Source: Fimbriimonas planktonicus
GTDB lineage: Bacteria; Armatimonadota; Fimbriimonadia; Fimbriimonadales; Fimbriimonadaceae
NCBI GenBank assembly: GCA_965234685.1
Contig: OZ248539.1
Location: 1,550,001 to 1,614,000 of the forward strand
Direction: 5' to 3'
Length of the DNA stretch: 64,000 nt
Position 1 is the first letter of the stretch, and the number at the start of each line of letters is the position of its first letter. Made by a program: the position numbers and the translations under genes. Under the pieces are notes generated by a model. It did not search any database. It saw only the letters and a program-made list of their open reading frames with translations, and had not been told where the DNA came from. Of the stretch, positions 48,283 to 57,078 are shown one piece after another.

Positions 48283-50358
48283 TTATCCGTTCGGAACCCA
48301 TTTCCAGATTCCGTAACAACTCGTCGCTACCCAGATCTCGCCTGTTTTCGGGTGGATCCGAACGCAGAACGCTTCGCGCCCTCCGTCTAGCTGCTTCTCA
48401 TCGAGACGGTCTGGATCGAGCGGCTTTTGGCGCGTCAAGTTCGTCCACGTTTTGCCCGAGTCGCGCGAGATCATCACCGCCGTTGAACTCGCGTGAACGT
48501 TGCCGGCGCTTGCGATCACTACCGTCTCAGGCTTTCGCGGATCAACCGCAATTCCGCGCACGTCGTACCAGCCGAACTGATTTTTCGGGATCTCCAGTGC
48601 TGCCCAAGCCCCGTTGACAAGCACATAGGGCAGTTCGTTCAGAACCGCATAAAGCCGGTCGCCCACGTGATCGTAGGCAATATCCCGAATCTCACCTTCG
48701 AAGCTAGCCACCTCGCGCCAAGTCTTTCCCGAATCTGTCGAGACAACGACGGCTGCCTTCGCCCCGCGCCGAATTCCGAACAGCCGACCGTCGGGCCCAG
48801 CCGAAGCCGTAATTACTCCACTGCAGCCGTCCATCTTTGCCCACGTTTTTCCGCCGTCTTCGCTTCGAAGATCGGAAGCAAAGATCACCTCAGGTCGGCG
48901 CGGATCTCCGAAGGAGGCGTCTTCCCCATCAAATTGGTGCGGTTGTTCTTGCCAAGTCTTTCCCCCGTCAAACGAGGTTTTGAGCTTCCTTGGCGCGCCC
49001 CAGCCGGCCGCGTTTCCGACCACTAAGGTCTGCGCCGATGCCGCATAGCCGCCGTAACAGAACCCGCCCCAGCCGTTTCCGCTTGGGTTCAGATAAGTCC
49101 AAGTTTTGCCACGATCCTTCGTGATGGCGCCGTTGTAGTCCTGCGAGCCGAAGAACATCACGTCGGGCGATTGGAGGTTAAAATTGAATTTTCCGCCAAC
49201 GAGCACGCCGTTGTTTCCTTGATTCGACCACTTGAAGGACGCCCCGCCATCGGAGCTTTTAGTGGCGAGATCGCCGCCGATGCTAAAGAGCACCTTCTCG
49301 TCCGTTGGACTCCAAGCAAAAATGCCCTGCCTCGTGTTCGACGGCAGGAAAGCTTGGGGAACCTCGATCTTGGATTGTCGCCAAGTCTGCCCGCCATCGT
49401 CGGAGTAGTATCGCCGCCAATCCCAGGCGTTCGGCTCTTGATCGCGCCAGAGCACCATCCGATCCGGGTTAACCGGACTGACCTTAATGTTCTTTAAGAT
49501 GTGGCCGGTCGCGGAGATTTCGCGACTATTCAGTGGCCGCCAGGTCTTCCCTCGGTCCTCGCTGCGAAGCACCTCGGACGGTGTGGAAATCCAGACTATG
49601 CCTGGCTGCTTTGGAGAAACATCCAACCCGGTCACGTTGTCCTTGGTCAATTGTTCGAAGCTCTTGCCCTTATCTTTCGAAACGTAAAGTCCGGTGGCGT
49701 TGCCGGCAAGCAGCCAACCGGATTCGGGCAAGCAACGCAAAATGCTCCCACCGAGCGATGCGGTATTCGGCAATTCTTGCCAAGTGTCGCCTCCATCCTC
49801 AGAACGATAAATTGCGGGATGCTCTTCTGGTTTGCCCCAGCCGGCAGTGTCGCCTTTCACTCGGCTCCAAAAGACGCGCATGGTCTTCCGCGCTCCGGCA
49901 GCATAACTCGTCGGGTCAAAAGCCAGTTGCTCCCGGATTTCTCCGATTCCAGCCATCGAAATCGGCAGCACGTTGCGCCAAGATCCGCCGCGGTTGGTTG
50001 ACAAGTAAATTCCGTGGTGCCCACCCGGCGAGGTGTTTCCCCCGATCGCGATTACCCGAAGCGGGTTGTTTGGGTCAAAGGCAATGGCAGCGGCACCGCG
50101 CGGCGAGTAGCCAACATTCGCCGGCTCCCAGCGATTCCCTGCATCAAGCGAGCGGTAGATGCCGCCAACATCGATCCCGAGCATGACCGTCTTGCCCGTG
50201 GGATCAACGGCAAGGCTCCGCGGCCACTGGGCACCTTCTCCACCAATCTGCCCTGGCTTCCGAAACTCCCCTGCCACGAGCGGTACGGGTTCCCAGTGAC
50301 CGGAAACTTTGATCTGCGCAATCGAGTGAGCATGAAGGGCGCAAAGTAGCGTGATCAT
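48283..50358 (-). CDS. Exported BNR/Asp-box beta-propeller protein (GH74 or sortilin-like)
   Basis: 691 residues with a signal peptide (MITLLCALHAHSIAQ). The chain carries at least ten Asp-box motifs, among them STNRGGSWRN, SEDGGDTWQE, SKDKGKSFEQ, SDDGGQTWRQ, TKDRGKTWTY, SFDGGKTWQE and SRDSGKTWTN, each at the turn of a beta-propeller blade. The early DVGGIYRSLDAGNRWEP follows the pattern of GH74 xyloglucanases. Two seven-bladed propellers would fit the length. Catalytic acids cannot be placed. Position before the GH4 gene on the same strand, 15 bases apart, suggests a polysaccharide-degrading unit; structural surface protein is the alternative. Confidence 0.8.
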   Translation of the reverse strand: MITLLCALHAHSIAQIKVSGHWEPVPLVAGEFRKPGQIGGEGAQWPRSLAVDPTGKTVMLGIDVGGIYRSLDAGNRWEPANVGYSPRGAAAIAFDPNNPLRVIAIGGNTSPGGHHGIYLSTNRGGSWRNVLPISMAGIGEIREQLAFDPTSYAAGARKTMRVFWSRVKGDTAGWGKPEEHPAIYRSEDGGDTWQELPNTASLGGSILRCLPESGWLLAGNATGLYVSKDKGKSFEQLTKDNVTGLDVSPKQPGIVWISTPSEVLRSEDRGKTWRPLNSREISATGHILKNIKVSPVNPDRMVLWRDQEPNAWDWRRYYSDDGGQTWRQSKIEVPQAFLPSNTRQGIFAWSPTDEKVLFSIGGDLATKSSDGGASFKWSNQGNNGVLVGGKFNFNLQSPDVMFFGSQDYNGAITKDRGKTWTYLNPSGNGWGGFCYGGYAASAQTLVVGNAAGWGAPRKLKTSFDGGKTWQEQPHQFDGEDASFGDPRRPEVIFASDLRSEDGGKTWAKMDGCSGVITASAGPDGRLFGIRRGAKAAVVVSTDSGKTWREVASFEGEIRDIAYDHVGDRLYAVLNELPYVLVNGAWAALEIPKNQFGWYDVRGIAVDPRKPETVVIASAGNVHASSTAVMISRDSGKTWTNLTRQKPLDPDRLDEKQLDGGREAFCVRIHPKTGEIWVATSCYGIWKWVPNG

Positions 50359-50475
50359 TATTGTTCCGACGCTCGAACATTCAAAAGCGATCTCAGGCTC
50401 AGTCTAAGCGTTTTTCAGACATAGAGCCACGCCTGCAGCTTGTCAAATGCCTTCGGGATGCGTACGGGCTCATGG

Positions 50476-50481
50476 TATGGT
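50476..50481 (+). promoter_or_regulatory. -10 box of the pentose phosphate operon, likely leaderless
   Basis: TATGGT ends 6 bases before the rpiB ATG at 50488. The transcript would begin near the start codon and lead the five-gene operon. Confidence 0.45.
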
Positions 50482-50487
50482 CTACCC

Positions 50488-50949
50488 ATGATTGTTGGAA
50501 TAGGAGGAGATCATGCTGGCTTCGAACTCAAGGAACGATTACGAGGTGAGATCGAAGCGATGGGCCACCAAGTCATTGATCTTGGCGCGGCTGAATACGA
50601 CGCACTGGATGACTATCCTGACTTCGCCTACGCTGTCGCAAAAGCGGTTTCTACCGGCAAAGCTGAGCGAGGGATTGTGGTTTGTGGCAGCGGTGTCGGT
50701 GCCAGCATCGCCGCGAACAAAGTTAAGGGCGTCCGAGCGAGCATCGCGACCGATACCTACTCCGCACGACAAGGCGTGGAACACGACGATATGAACGTAC
50801 TTGCCGTCGGTGCACGCATCACCGGCATCGAAGTCGTTCGAGAAATTGTAAAATCATTCCTCGGGGCTGAGTTCTCTGGCGAAGAACGGCATGTTCGTCG
50901 CCTGAACAAAGTCCTCGAAATTGAAGCGAACCCAGGCAACGGCGCCTAA
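50488..50949 (+). CDS. rpiB: Ribose-5-phosphate isomerase B
   Basis: Interconverts ribulose 5-phosphate and ribose 5-phosphate. 153 residues. MIVGIGGDHAGFELKERLRG carries the phosphate-binding and active-site residues, then VIDLGAAEYDALDDYPDFAY, GIVVCGSGVGASIAANKVKG with the catalytic Cys region, and NVLAVGARITGIEVVREIV. The start is the ATG at 50488; an upstream in-frame start adds unlikely residues. It heads the pentose phosphate operon, 14 bases before pgi. Confidence 0.95.
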   Translation: MIVGIGGDHAGFELKERLRGEIEAMGHQVIDLGAAEYDALDDYPDFAYAVAKAVSTGKAERGIVVCGSGVGASIAANKVKGVRASIATDTYSARQGVEHDDMNVLAVGARITGIEVVREIVKSFLGAEFSGEERHVRRLNKVLEIEANPGNGA

Positions 50950-50963
50950 ACCCAAACACTGCC

Positions 50964-52502
50964 ATGCCAGAACAAGCGCTGTACCTCGACCCTTTGCCTG
51001 ATCCGCTCATTGCGTTACCAGACAACTTTAGATCGCGATTCTGGCAAAAGGACCCTTCGCTCTGGCCCGCCGGAGCAGCCGCAGACGTTGCCGGAATGCT
51101 CGGCTGGGTAGATGTTTTGGGCAAAGTTGGCGCTCACTTTGACGAGATTGATGCCTTCGTAGAAAGCGTCATTGCGGATGGCTTTACGAAGGTCGTTCTC
51201 TGCGGAATGGGTGGAAGTTCCCTTGCCCCATACGTTTTGCGCGAAGTCTTCGGCGAACTGCCCGGTGGACTACCTCTTACGGTCCTGGATTCCACTCACC
51301 CTGGTTCGATTCAGGCCATTCTAGATTCTGGAATCGAGAATACGCTCTTCATCGTTGCCTCGAAATCCGGTTCTACCGCAGAGCCAACGACCTTTGATAA
51401 GTTCTTCTTCGACCGCGTCGGCAACCCGAACGCTTTTGTTGCGATCACGGACCCAGGCAGTCCATTCCACCGCGACGCCGAAGCACGAAACTTCCGAAAA
51501 ATTTTCCTCAACTACGCCGACATCGGCGGTCGCTTCTCCGCGCTGAGCTTGTTTGGACTGGTTCCGGCAGCGTTGCTTGGCGTCGATATCCGAAAGTTCC
51601 TCCAAGCCGCGCTGGACTACGCCGCCGCACTCCAAATCGATGAGTCCGATGCCTTCGATCTTGGTCAAGCGCTCGGTTCGTACGCCAAGACCGGACGAAA
51701 CAAGCTCACGATCCTGACCGATGACCGACTTTCGAGCTTCGGCCTTTGGCTGGAGCAACTCGTAGCCGAAAGCACCGGCAAGTTCGGCACCGGCATTCTG
51801 CCAATCGCTGGCGAAACCGTGGGCGCGCCGGAAGTTTACGGAGACGACCGATTCTTCGCCGCCTACAACGTGCTCCCCGTCGCGAATCCATCGTTCCATG
51901 TCCACTTCGAGGATCCGTATCAGCTAGCCGTTGAGTTCCTTCGCTGGGAAGTGGCAACCGCCGCAGCGGGCGCGATTCTCGAAATCAACCCGTTCGACCA
52001 GCCGAACGTGCAAGAGTCGAAGGACGTCACCAAGCGCATTCTCGCTGCCGTAGAAGCCGAGGGCGAACTGCCCGAGACCGACAAGATTTACGCGGCATCG
52101 AACGAGAAGCTCTCCGAGTTCCTTGGCGATGTTGCCCCTGGCGATTACATCTGCATTCAGGCCTATCTCCACGAAACCCCCGAGCTTGACGTTCAACTCA
52201 AGACGCTGCAGTCTAACTTGCGCGACACCTACAAGGTGCCGGTAACGATGGGTTACGGACCACGGTTCTTGCACAGCACCGGCCAGTTCCACAAGGGTGG
52301 CCCAAACGTCGGGCACTTCGTCCAGCTTCTGGACCAGCCGCAAGACACGATCTCAATCCCTGGTCAGCGCGCGGATTGGACGCGCTTCGTCCTCGCCCAA
52401 GCCCGTGGTGACTACGAAGCCCTCGCAGAAAAGGGACGGCGAATTGTCGCCCTGAACCTTGGCTCCGAACCAGCCCAAACCCTCCAGACTTTGATCTCCT
52501 AA
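50964..52502 (+). CDS. pgi: Glucose-6-phosphate isomerase
   Basis: 512 residues. SIS-type motifs: VVLCGMGGSSLAPYVLREVF near 85 and LFIVASKSGSTAEPTTFDKF near 130, then FGLVPAALLGVDIRKFLQAA, and the C-terminal VPVTMGYGPRFLHSTGQFHK. This resembles the PGI half of the Tal-Pgi fusion proteins (with GGPNVGHFVQLLDQPQDTIS) more than classical PGI; the transaldolase half is absent. It converts glucose and fructose 6-phosphates and feeds the oxidative branch encoded next. It lies 9 bases before gnd. Confidence 0.92.
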   Translation: MPEQALYLDPLPDPLIALPDNFRSRFWQKDPSLWPAGAAADVAGMLGWVDVLGKVGAHFDEIDAFVESVIADGFTKVVLCGMGGSSLAPYVLREVFGELPGGLPLTVLDSTHPGSIQAILDSGIENTLFIVASKSGSTAEPTTFDKFFFDRVGNPNAFVAITDPGSPFHRDAEARNFRKIFLNYADIGGRFSALSLFGLVPAALLGVDIRKFLQAALDYAAALQIDESDAFDLGQALGSYAKTGRNKLTILTDDRLSSFGLWLEQLVAESTGKFGTGILPIAGETVGAPEVYGDDRFFAAYNVLPVANPSFHVHFEDPYQLAVEFLRWEVATAAAGAILEINPFDQPNVQESKDVTKRILAAVEAEGELPETDKIYAASNEKLSEFLGDVAPGDYICIQAYLHETPELDVQLKTLQSNLRDTYKVPVTMGYGPRFLHSTGQFHKGGPNVGHFVQLLDQPQDTISIPGQRADWTRFVLAQARGDYEALAEKGRRIVALNLGSEPAQTLQTLIS

Positions 52503-52511
52503 CGACATCTC

Positions 52512-53903
52512 ATGAGCGACGCAAATTACGATTTCGGCCTAATTGGCCTCGGCACGATGGGGCATGCGCTCCTTTTGAACATGCTCGACAACGGGAACAC
52601 CGTCGTCGGCTACAACCGCACCCCTAGCAAGGCGGCCGAGATTGAAGCCCTCAGCGAGGGTCGTTTGAAGGTTTATTCGGACCTAGAAGCGTTCGTCAAA
52701 AGCATCCGCAAGCCCCGTGCAATCATGCTCTTGGTGACTGCCGGTAAGGCGGTTGATGACGTGATCGCCGGCATGCTCCCCTATCTTGAGCCCGACGACT
52801 TTATCATCGACGGCGGAAACAGCCACTTCCGAGACACCGATCGCCGGATCGGCTACATGACCGAGAAAGGCTTTGGCTTCATGGGCATGGGCGTAAGCGG
52901 AGGCGAAGATGGTGCCCGGTTTGGCCCAAGCATGATGCCCGGTGGAACCCCGGCCCAGTACGACCGAGTCGGCAAGGTTTTCGAAAGCGTCGCAGCGAAG
53001 GTGGACGGCGTTCCCTGCGTGGCCCTCATGGGTAACGGCTCCGCTGGACACTACGTGAAGATGGTCCACAACGGCATCGAGTACGGAATCATGCAGGCCA
53101 TCGCCGAGGTCTACGACGTCCTCCGACGCGGTGCCGGTAAAGACATGCCGTATGCCGCAAACCTGTTCCACACATGGAATCAGGGCGAGCTAGCGAGCTT
53201 CCTCATCGAAATCACCGCAACCGTCCTCAAGAAAGAGGACGAGCTTGCGGAAGGCTGGCTCGTGGACAAAATCAGCGACAAAGCCCGCGCAAAGGGCACC
53301 GGCAAATGGACCAGCCAAGACGCGATGGACCTCGGAATCCCGGTTCCGGCGATTGACGCCGCCGTATCTGCCCGTGAGCTCAGCGAATCGAAACCACTGC
53401 GACAGCAAGCGGAGGCGATTTACGGCTCAGCCGGCTCGCTGGAAGTAAGCGACCAAGATTTGCACGATGCGCTCCTCGCCACGATGCTCCTCAGCTACGC
53501 GATGGGACTCACGCAGATTCGAGCCGCATCGGCCGAGTACGGCTACGAATCGAACCTAGAAACCGTTGCGACGGTTTGGCGGGCGGGCTGCATCATCCGC
53601 AGCGTCCAACTCGAGCCGATCCGCGCCGCGTTCGCCAAGAACCCGGACCTAAATTCCCTGCTGCTTGATGAGGCGTACGCCACAAAGCTCAAGGGCTGCA
53701 TCGGCGGGCTTCGAAACGTTGTCGCTTCCGCCCAAAAGGCAGGGATTCCCGTTCCGGTGCTTTCGGCGAGTCTTGCCTACTTCGATGGCATTCGCTCGGG
53801 CCGACTTCCGGCGAACGTCATTCAGGCGCAGCGGGACTACTTCGGCGCGCACACCTACGAACGGCTGGACCAGGAAGGTTCGTTCCACTCCAAGTGGGCC
53901 TAA
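52512..53903 (+). CDS. gnd: 6-phosphogluconate dehydrogenase (decarboxylating)
   Basis: 463 residues. The NADP site is DFGLIGLGTMGHALLLNMLD near the start, with VVGYNRTPSKAAEIEAL; the substrate site IDGGNSHFRDTDRRIGYM; FMGMGVSGGEDGARFGPSMM; and GHYVKMVHNGIEYGIMQAIA with the catalytic Lys. Length and C-terminal part fit the long (octameric-type or dimeric) NADP enzyme. Produces ribulose 5-phosphate, the substrate of RpiB. It sits 3 bases before zwf. Confidence 0.96.
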   Translation: MSDANYDFGLIGLGTMGHALLLNMLDNGNTVVGYNRTPSKAAEIEALSEGRLKVYSDLEAFVKSIRKPRAIMLLVTAGKAVDDVIAGMLPYLEPDDFIIDGGNSHFRDTDRRIGYMTEKGFGFMGMGVSGGEDGARFGPSMMPGGTPAQYDRVGKVFESVAAKVDGVPCVALMGNGSAGHYVKMVHNGIEYGIMQAIAEVYDVLRRGAGKDMPYAANLFHTWNQGELASFLIEITATVLKKEDELAEGWLVDKISDKARAKGTGKWTSQDAMDLGIPVPAIDAAVSARELSESKPLRQQAEAIYGSAGSLEVSDQDLHDALLATMLLSYAMGLTQIRAASAEYGYESNLETVATVWRAGCIIRSVQLEPIRAAFAKNPDLNSLLLDEAYATKLKGCIGGLRNVVASAQKAGIPVPVLSASLAYFDGIRSGRLPANVIQAQRDYFGAHTYERLDQEGSFHSKWA

Positions 53904-53906
53904 GAA

Positions 53907-55409
53907 ATGGCAAATCCCATCGCCCCAACCGTGGTCGCCATTTTTGGTGCAACCGGCGATCTAACCCAACGAAAGCTGATTCCGGCCCTATTCAATCTGT
54001 TCCTAGACCAGGAACTGCCGAGGCAGTTCACCATCGTCGGCGTTGGCCGACGTGGTGATCTGGAGAACTTCCGCGAATCCATGCGCCAAGCCCTCGGGAA
54101 GTACTCCCGGCGGGGTGAACCGAATGAGGAAAAGTGGGCCGAGTTCTCGGGACGCATTCGCTATATCGCCGAAGACTTTCAGAGCGTTGAGCTTTACGAG
54201 AAGCTTAAGGCCGAAGTCGACGCCAGCGAGGCGGAATTTGGTCAACCGGCGAGCCGCGTTTACTATCTCAGCGTTCCACCTGACATCTTCGGACGCGTGG
54301 CCGAGGGTCTCGGAAACGCCGGGCTAAGCGCCGCAAAAGATCGAGATCGAATCGTTATCGAAAAGCCCTTCGGCCGGGATCTCGAATCTGCCGAAGTCCT
54401 CAACAAGAAGCTGATCGAGCACTTTGACGAGCAGCAGATCTACCGAATTGACCACTACCTCGGCAAAGAGACCGTTCAGAACATTCTTGCTCTGCGGTTT
54501 GGCAACGCCCTCTATGAGCCAATCTGGAATCGCCGGTATGTGGACAACGTCCAGATCACGGTAGCCGAAGAGGTAGGCGTCGAAAAGCGAGGCGGATACT
54601 ACGAAACGTCCGGTGCCTTGCGAGACATGGTGCAGAACCATCTCTTGCAGTTGATGTGTCTCGTCGCTATGGAGCCGCTGGTCAGCTTTGATGCGGACGA
54701 AGTTCGTAACAAGAAGGTCGATGTGCTCAAGGCCGTCCGCCCAATGGAAGCCAAGTCGAGGCATTTATACTCCGTGCGAGGTCAGTACGGTCCGGGATAC
54801 TCCGGCGGAATGTCCGTCCCGGCATACCGAAAGGAAGTCGGCGTCGATCCGCACTCCGGCACCGAAACGTACGTGGCCCTGAAGCTCTACGTTGATAACT
54901 GGCGCTGGCACAACGTGCCTTTCTATCTGCGAACCGGAAAGCGCATGGCGCGAAAGGTTTCGCAGGTCGTGATCAACTTCTGCCCGGTCCCGCATCAGAT
55001 GTTCCCGGCTTCCAGCACCGACGACTTCGAGCCGAACCGAATGATCATCAATATTCAGCCGGAAGAGGGCATTTCGGTCCAGTTCCAGGCCAAGGAGCCC
55101 GGCGCCGGTATGCGCTTGCGGACCGTCTCGATGGACTTCAACTACGAGAAGGCATTCCAGTCAGAAAGTCGAGAGGCTTATGAGACATTGCTTCAAGAAG
55201 TGATTGAAGGCAATACCACGCTCTTCATGCGTGCCGACCAGGAGCACCTGGCTTGGGAACTGCTGATGCCGCTGTTGAGCGCATTTGAGAACAGCCCGCC
55301 CGCAAACTTCCCGAACTATGTTGCCGGAACCTGGGGACCAGAAACGAGCGACCTTCTGTTGGCGAAAGATGGGCACCGCTGGTACAACCCGCCGGTACAT
55401 CCGCAGTAA
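53907..55409 (+). CDS. zwf: Glucose-6-phosphate 1-dehydrogenase
   Basis: 500 residues. N-terminal NADP fingerprint IFGATGDLTQRKLIPALFNL; catalytic motif YRIDHYLGKETVQNILALRF near 178 with the active His; EVGVEKRGGYYETSGALRDM, and the C-terminal VDNWRWHNVPFYLRTGKRM. First enzyme of the oxidative pentose phosphate pathway. pgl follows 5 bases later. No sign of the allosteric or membrane features of other isoforms. Confidence 0.96.
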   Translation: MANPIAPTVVAIFGATGDLTQRKLIPALFNLFLDQELPRQFTIVGVGRRGDLENFRESMRQALGKYSRRGEPNEEKWAEFSGRIRYIAEDFQSVELYEKLKAEVDASEAEFGQPASRVYYLSVPPDIFGRVAEGLGNAGLSAAKDRDRIVIEKPFGRDLESAEVLNKKLIEHFDEQQIYRIDHYLGKETVQNILALRFGNALYEPIWNRRYVDNVQITVAEEVGVEKRGGYYETSGALRDMVQNHLLQLMCLVAMEPLVSFDADEVRNKKVDVLKAVRPMEAKSRHLYSVRGQYGPGYSGGMSVPAYRKEVGVDPHSGTETYVALKLYVDNWRWHNVPFYLRTGKRMARKVSQVVINFCPVPHQMFPASSTDDFEPNRMIINIQPEEGISVQFQAKEPGAGMRLRTVSMDFNYEKAFQSESREAYETLLQEVIEGNTTLFMRADQEHLAWELLMPLLSAFENSPPANFPNYVAGTWGPETSDLLLAKDGHRWYNPPVHPQ

Positions 55410-55414
55410 CCCAA

Positions 55415-56128
55415 ATGACCCTGTACGTTCTTTCGGATCCGCTCGCGGTCGCGCAAAAGGGAGCATCCTTTTTCAAGGAGCAGTACGAAGTCGCGGTCCA
55501 AGACCGCGGCCGTTTCATCGTCGGACTTAGCGGTGGATCGACCCCGCTTCTGATGTACCGGGAGCTTCTTCTCGATGCAGAAATTGACTGGCGAAAGGTC
55601 TGGGTCACATTCACCGACGATCGCTTTGTGCCACTGGATGACCCTCAAAGTAACGAACGCGCCGCGCGTGACGGTTTGCTCAACCATGTACGGATTCCGG
55701 CGACGCAGATCATAAGCTTGGTCCGAACCGAGATCCCGGACCTTTCGGCCAAGTTAGTCGAAACCGACCTGAAGAAAGAATTCGGCGAAGAGCCCGTGCT
55801 CGACCTGGCCTTTCTCGGGCTCGGCGAAGACGGCCATACCGCCTCCCTGTTCCCCGGCGATCCGTCCGTTCACGTTTACGACCACGATATCGTCGTAAGC
55901 CATGCCCCGGTGAACGCGCCGATCCGAATCACGATGACGCCACCCATCCTAAACCGGGCGCGCAGAACGGTGTTTCTCGTTACCGGGGTCGGCAAAGCTG
56001 ACGCTGCTTGGCGTTGCTTGGAAGGTCCGGCGAACGTCGATGAAACGCCGAGCCAAGCGATTGCGCGGTTCGCATGGCGGGCAGAAATGGCAATTGATGA
56101 AGCCGCGGCGAGTCGCTTAAACCACTAA
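55415..56128 (+). CDS. pgl: 6-phosphogluconolactonase
   Basis: 237 residues. GRFIVGLSGGSTPLLMYRE near 30 and WVTFTDDRFVPLDDPQSNER are the phosphate-binding and catalytic strands; LDLAFLGLGEDGHTASLFPG holds the catalytic His region near 140, and RRTVFLVTGVGKADAAWRCL closes the domain. This is the DevB type, not the YbhE propeller type. Last gene of the operon; a hairpin overlaps its stop codon. Confidence 0.95.
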   Translation: MTLYVLSDPLAVAQKGASFFKEQYEVAVQDRGRFIVGLSGGSTPLLMYRELLLDAEIDWRKVWVTFTDDRFVPLDDPQSNERAARDGLLNHVRIPATQIISLVRTEIPDLSAKLVETDLKKEFGEEPVLDLAFLGLGEDGHTASLFPGDPSVHVYDHDIVVSHAPVNAPIRITMTPPILNRARRTVFLVTGVGKADAAWRCLEGPANVDETPSQAIARFAWRAEMAIDEAAASRLNH

Positions 56129-56150
56129 TCCTTACCATTCTTAAGGATTA
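56126..56150 (+). terminator. Terminator of the pentose phosphate operon
   Basis: TAATCCTTA / TAAGGATTA (9 bp, 7-base loop) beginning in the pgl stop codon and followed by TTTG. AT-rich and moderately stable. Confidence 0.65.
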
Positions 56151-56180
56151 TTTGCCCCCAGCATCGAAACATCTGCTAAA

Positions 56181-56211
56181 TTGCTCACAAAACAACATGT
56201 TCTGATACTAT
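56181..56211 (+). promoter_or_regulatory. Promoter of the ferritin-like gene
   Basis: TTGCTC (56181-56186) and TACTAT (56206-56211), 19 bases apart, about 50 bases before the ATG at 56260. The leader contains AGGGGC just before the start. Confidence 0.45.
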
Positions 56212-56259
56212 TGTCCTTGTCACACAGAAGTGGCATGTTTTGCTCTCAGGGGCGCAATT

Positions 56260-57024
56260 ATGGACAATATCAAAAACCCATTTTCGGATGTTGAAATCGA
56301 CCGACGCGGCCTACTTAAGGGTGCCGGCGCGGCGACTTTGTCTCTCGCTTTCGGTGGTCTTCTAACTAGCACGTCCAAAGCCGGAACGGCCGCCGACGTG
56401 GACATTCTCGGCGTTGCGAAGATTGCAGAAGCACTCGCGACAACGATGTACACCGGCATCATCAATGAAGCACCGTTCTTTGCGGCACTAGACCCTGATG
56501 ATCAGGACTACTTCCGAGCGGCTCGAGATGAGGAAAAGTTCCACTACGATCTCATCAAATCGGCTACCGGAAATGTTGACGCGGGAACGACCTACTTCTT
56601 CCCCGCCGCGATGTTCACCAGCACGAAAACAACGCTTAACACGTTGATCAAGCTGGAAGATATCTTTATCGCCGCCTATCAGCTCGGCGTTTACTTCTTC
56701 TCGTCAAACGAGCTCAAGCTTCTCTCGGCCCAGATTCTTGGCGTCGAAAGCGCCCATCGAACTTTGGGGCGATTAGTGGCGGCCGAACTCGGTCGAACGG
56801 AAGTCGCCGGTGCAAGCGGTCTCGAACTTTCGAGCCCACCAAACAACAACGTTTACGAGCGGCTCCACGGCATCAACACCCTGGACCGCGCTGTGAACCA
56901 GGTGCTAGGCTACATCGACCCAACCGAAGCCGCCCGGAAGGGATACACGACGGTTCGAACCTTCGATCCGACGTACGTTCCTGCCTTCCCAGGCCTTCGC
57001 GGCAACCCGCCCGAAAGCGTCTGA
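56260..57024 (+). CDS. Tat-exported ferritin-like protein
   Basis: 254 residues from MDNIKNPFSDVEIDRRGLLK. The N-terminus has a twin-arginine signal (DRRGLLKG) followed by the hydrophobic core AATLSLAFGGLLTSTSKAG. The mature part is a helical bundle of the ferritin-like (PF13668-type) group: IAEALATTMYTGIINEAPFF, FRAARDEEKFHYDLIK with the metal-type EExxH, and LGVESAHRTLGRLVAAELGR. Cargo or metal role is unknown; homologues in other phyla are desiccation- or stress-linked. A terminator follows. Confidence 0.8.
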   Translation: MDNIKNPFSDVEIDRRGLLKGAGAATLSLAFGGLLTSTSKAGTAADVDILGVAKIAEALATTMYTGIINEAPFFAALDPDDQDYFRAARDEEKFHYDLIKSATGNVDAGTTYFFPAAMFTSTKTTLNTLIKLEDIFIAAYQLGVYFFSSNELKLLSAQILGVESAHRTLGRLVAAELGRTEVAGASGLELSSPPNNNVYERLHGINTLDRAVNQVLGYIDPTEAARKGYTTVRTFDPTYVPAFPGLRGNPPESV

Positions 57025-57050
57025 TCTCCAACCGTCTGTTGCTTACTTTG

Positions 57051-57077
57051 CCCCGCCGAGTTCGGCGGGGCTTTTTT
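57051..57077 (+). terminator. Rho-independent terminator of the ferritin-like gene
   Basis: CCCCGCCG / CGGCGGGG (8 bp, 4-base loop) followed by CTTTTTT. It ends one base before the glyA stop codon on the opposite strand. Confidence 0.9.
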
Positions 57078-57078
57078 G

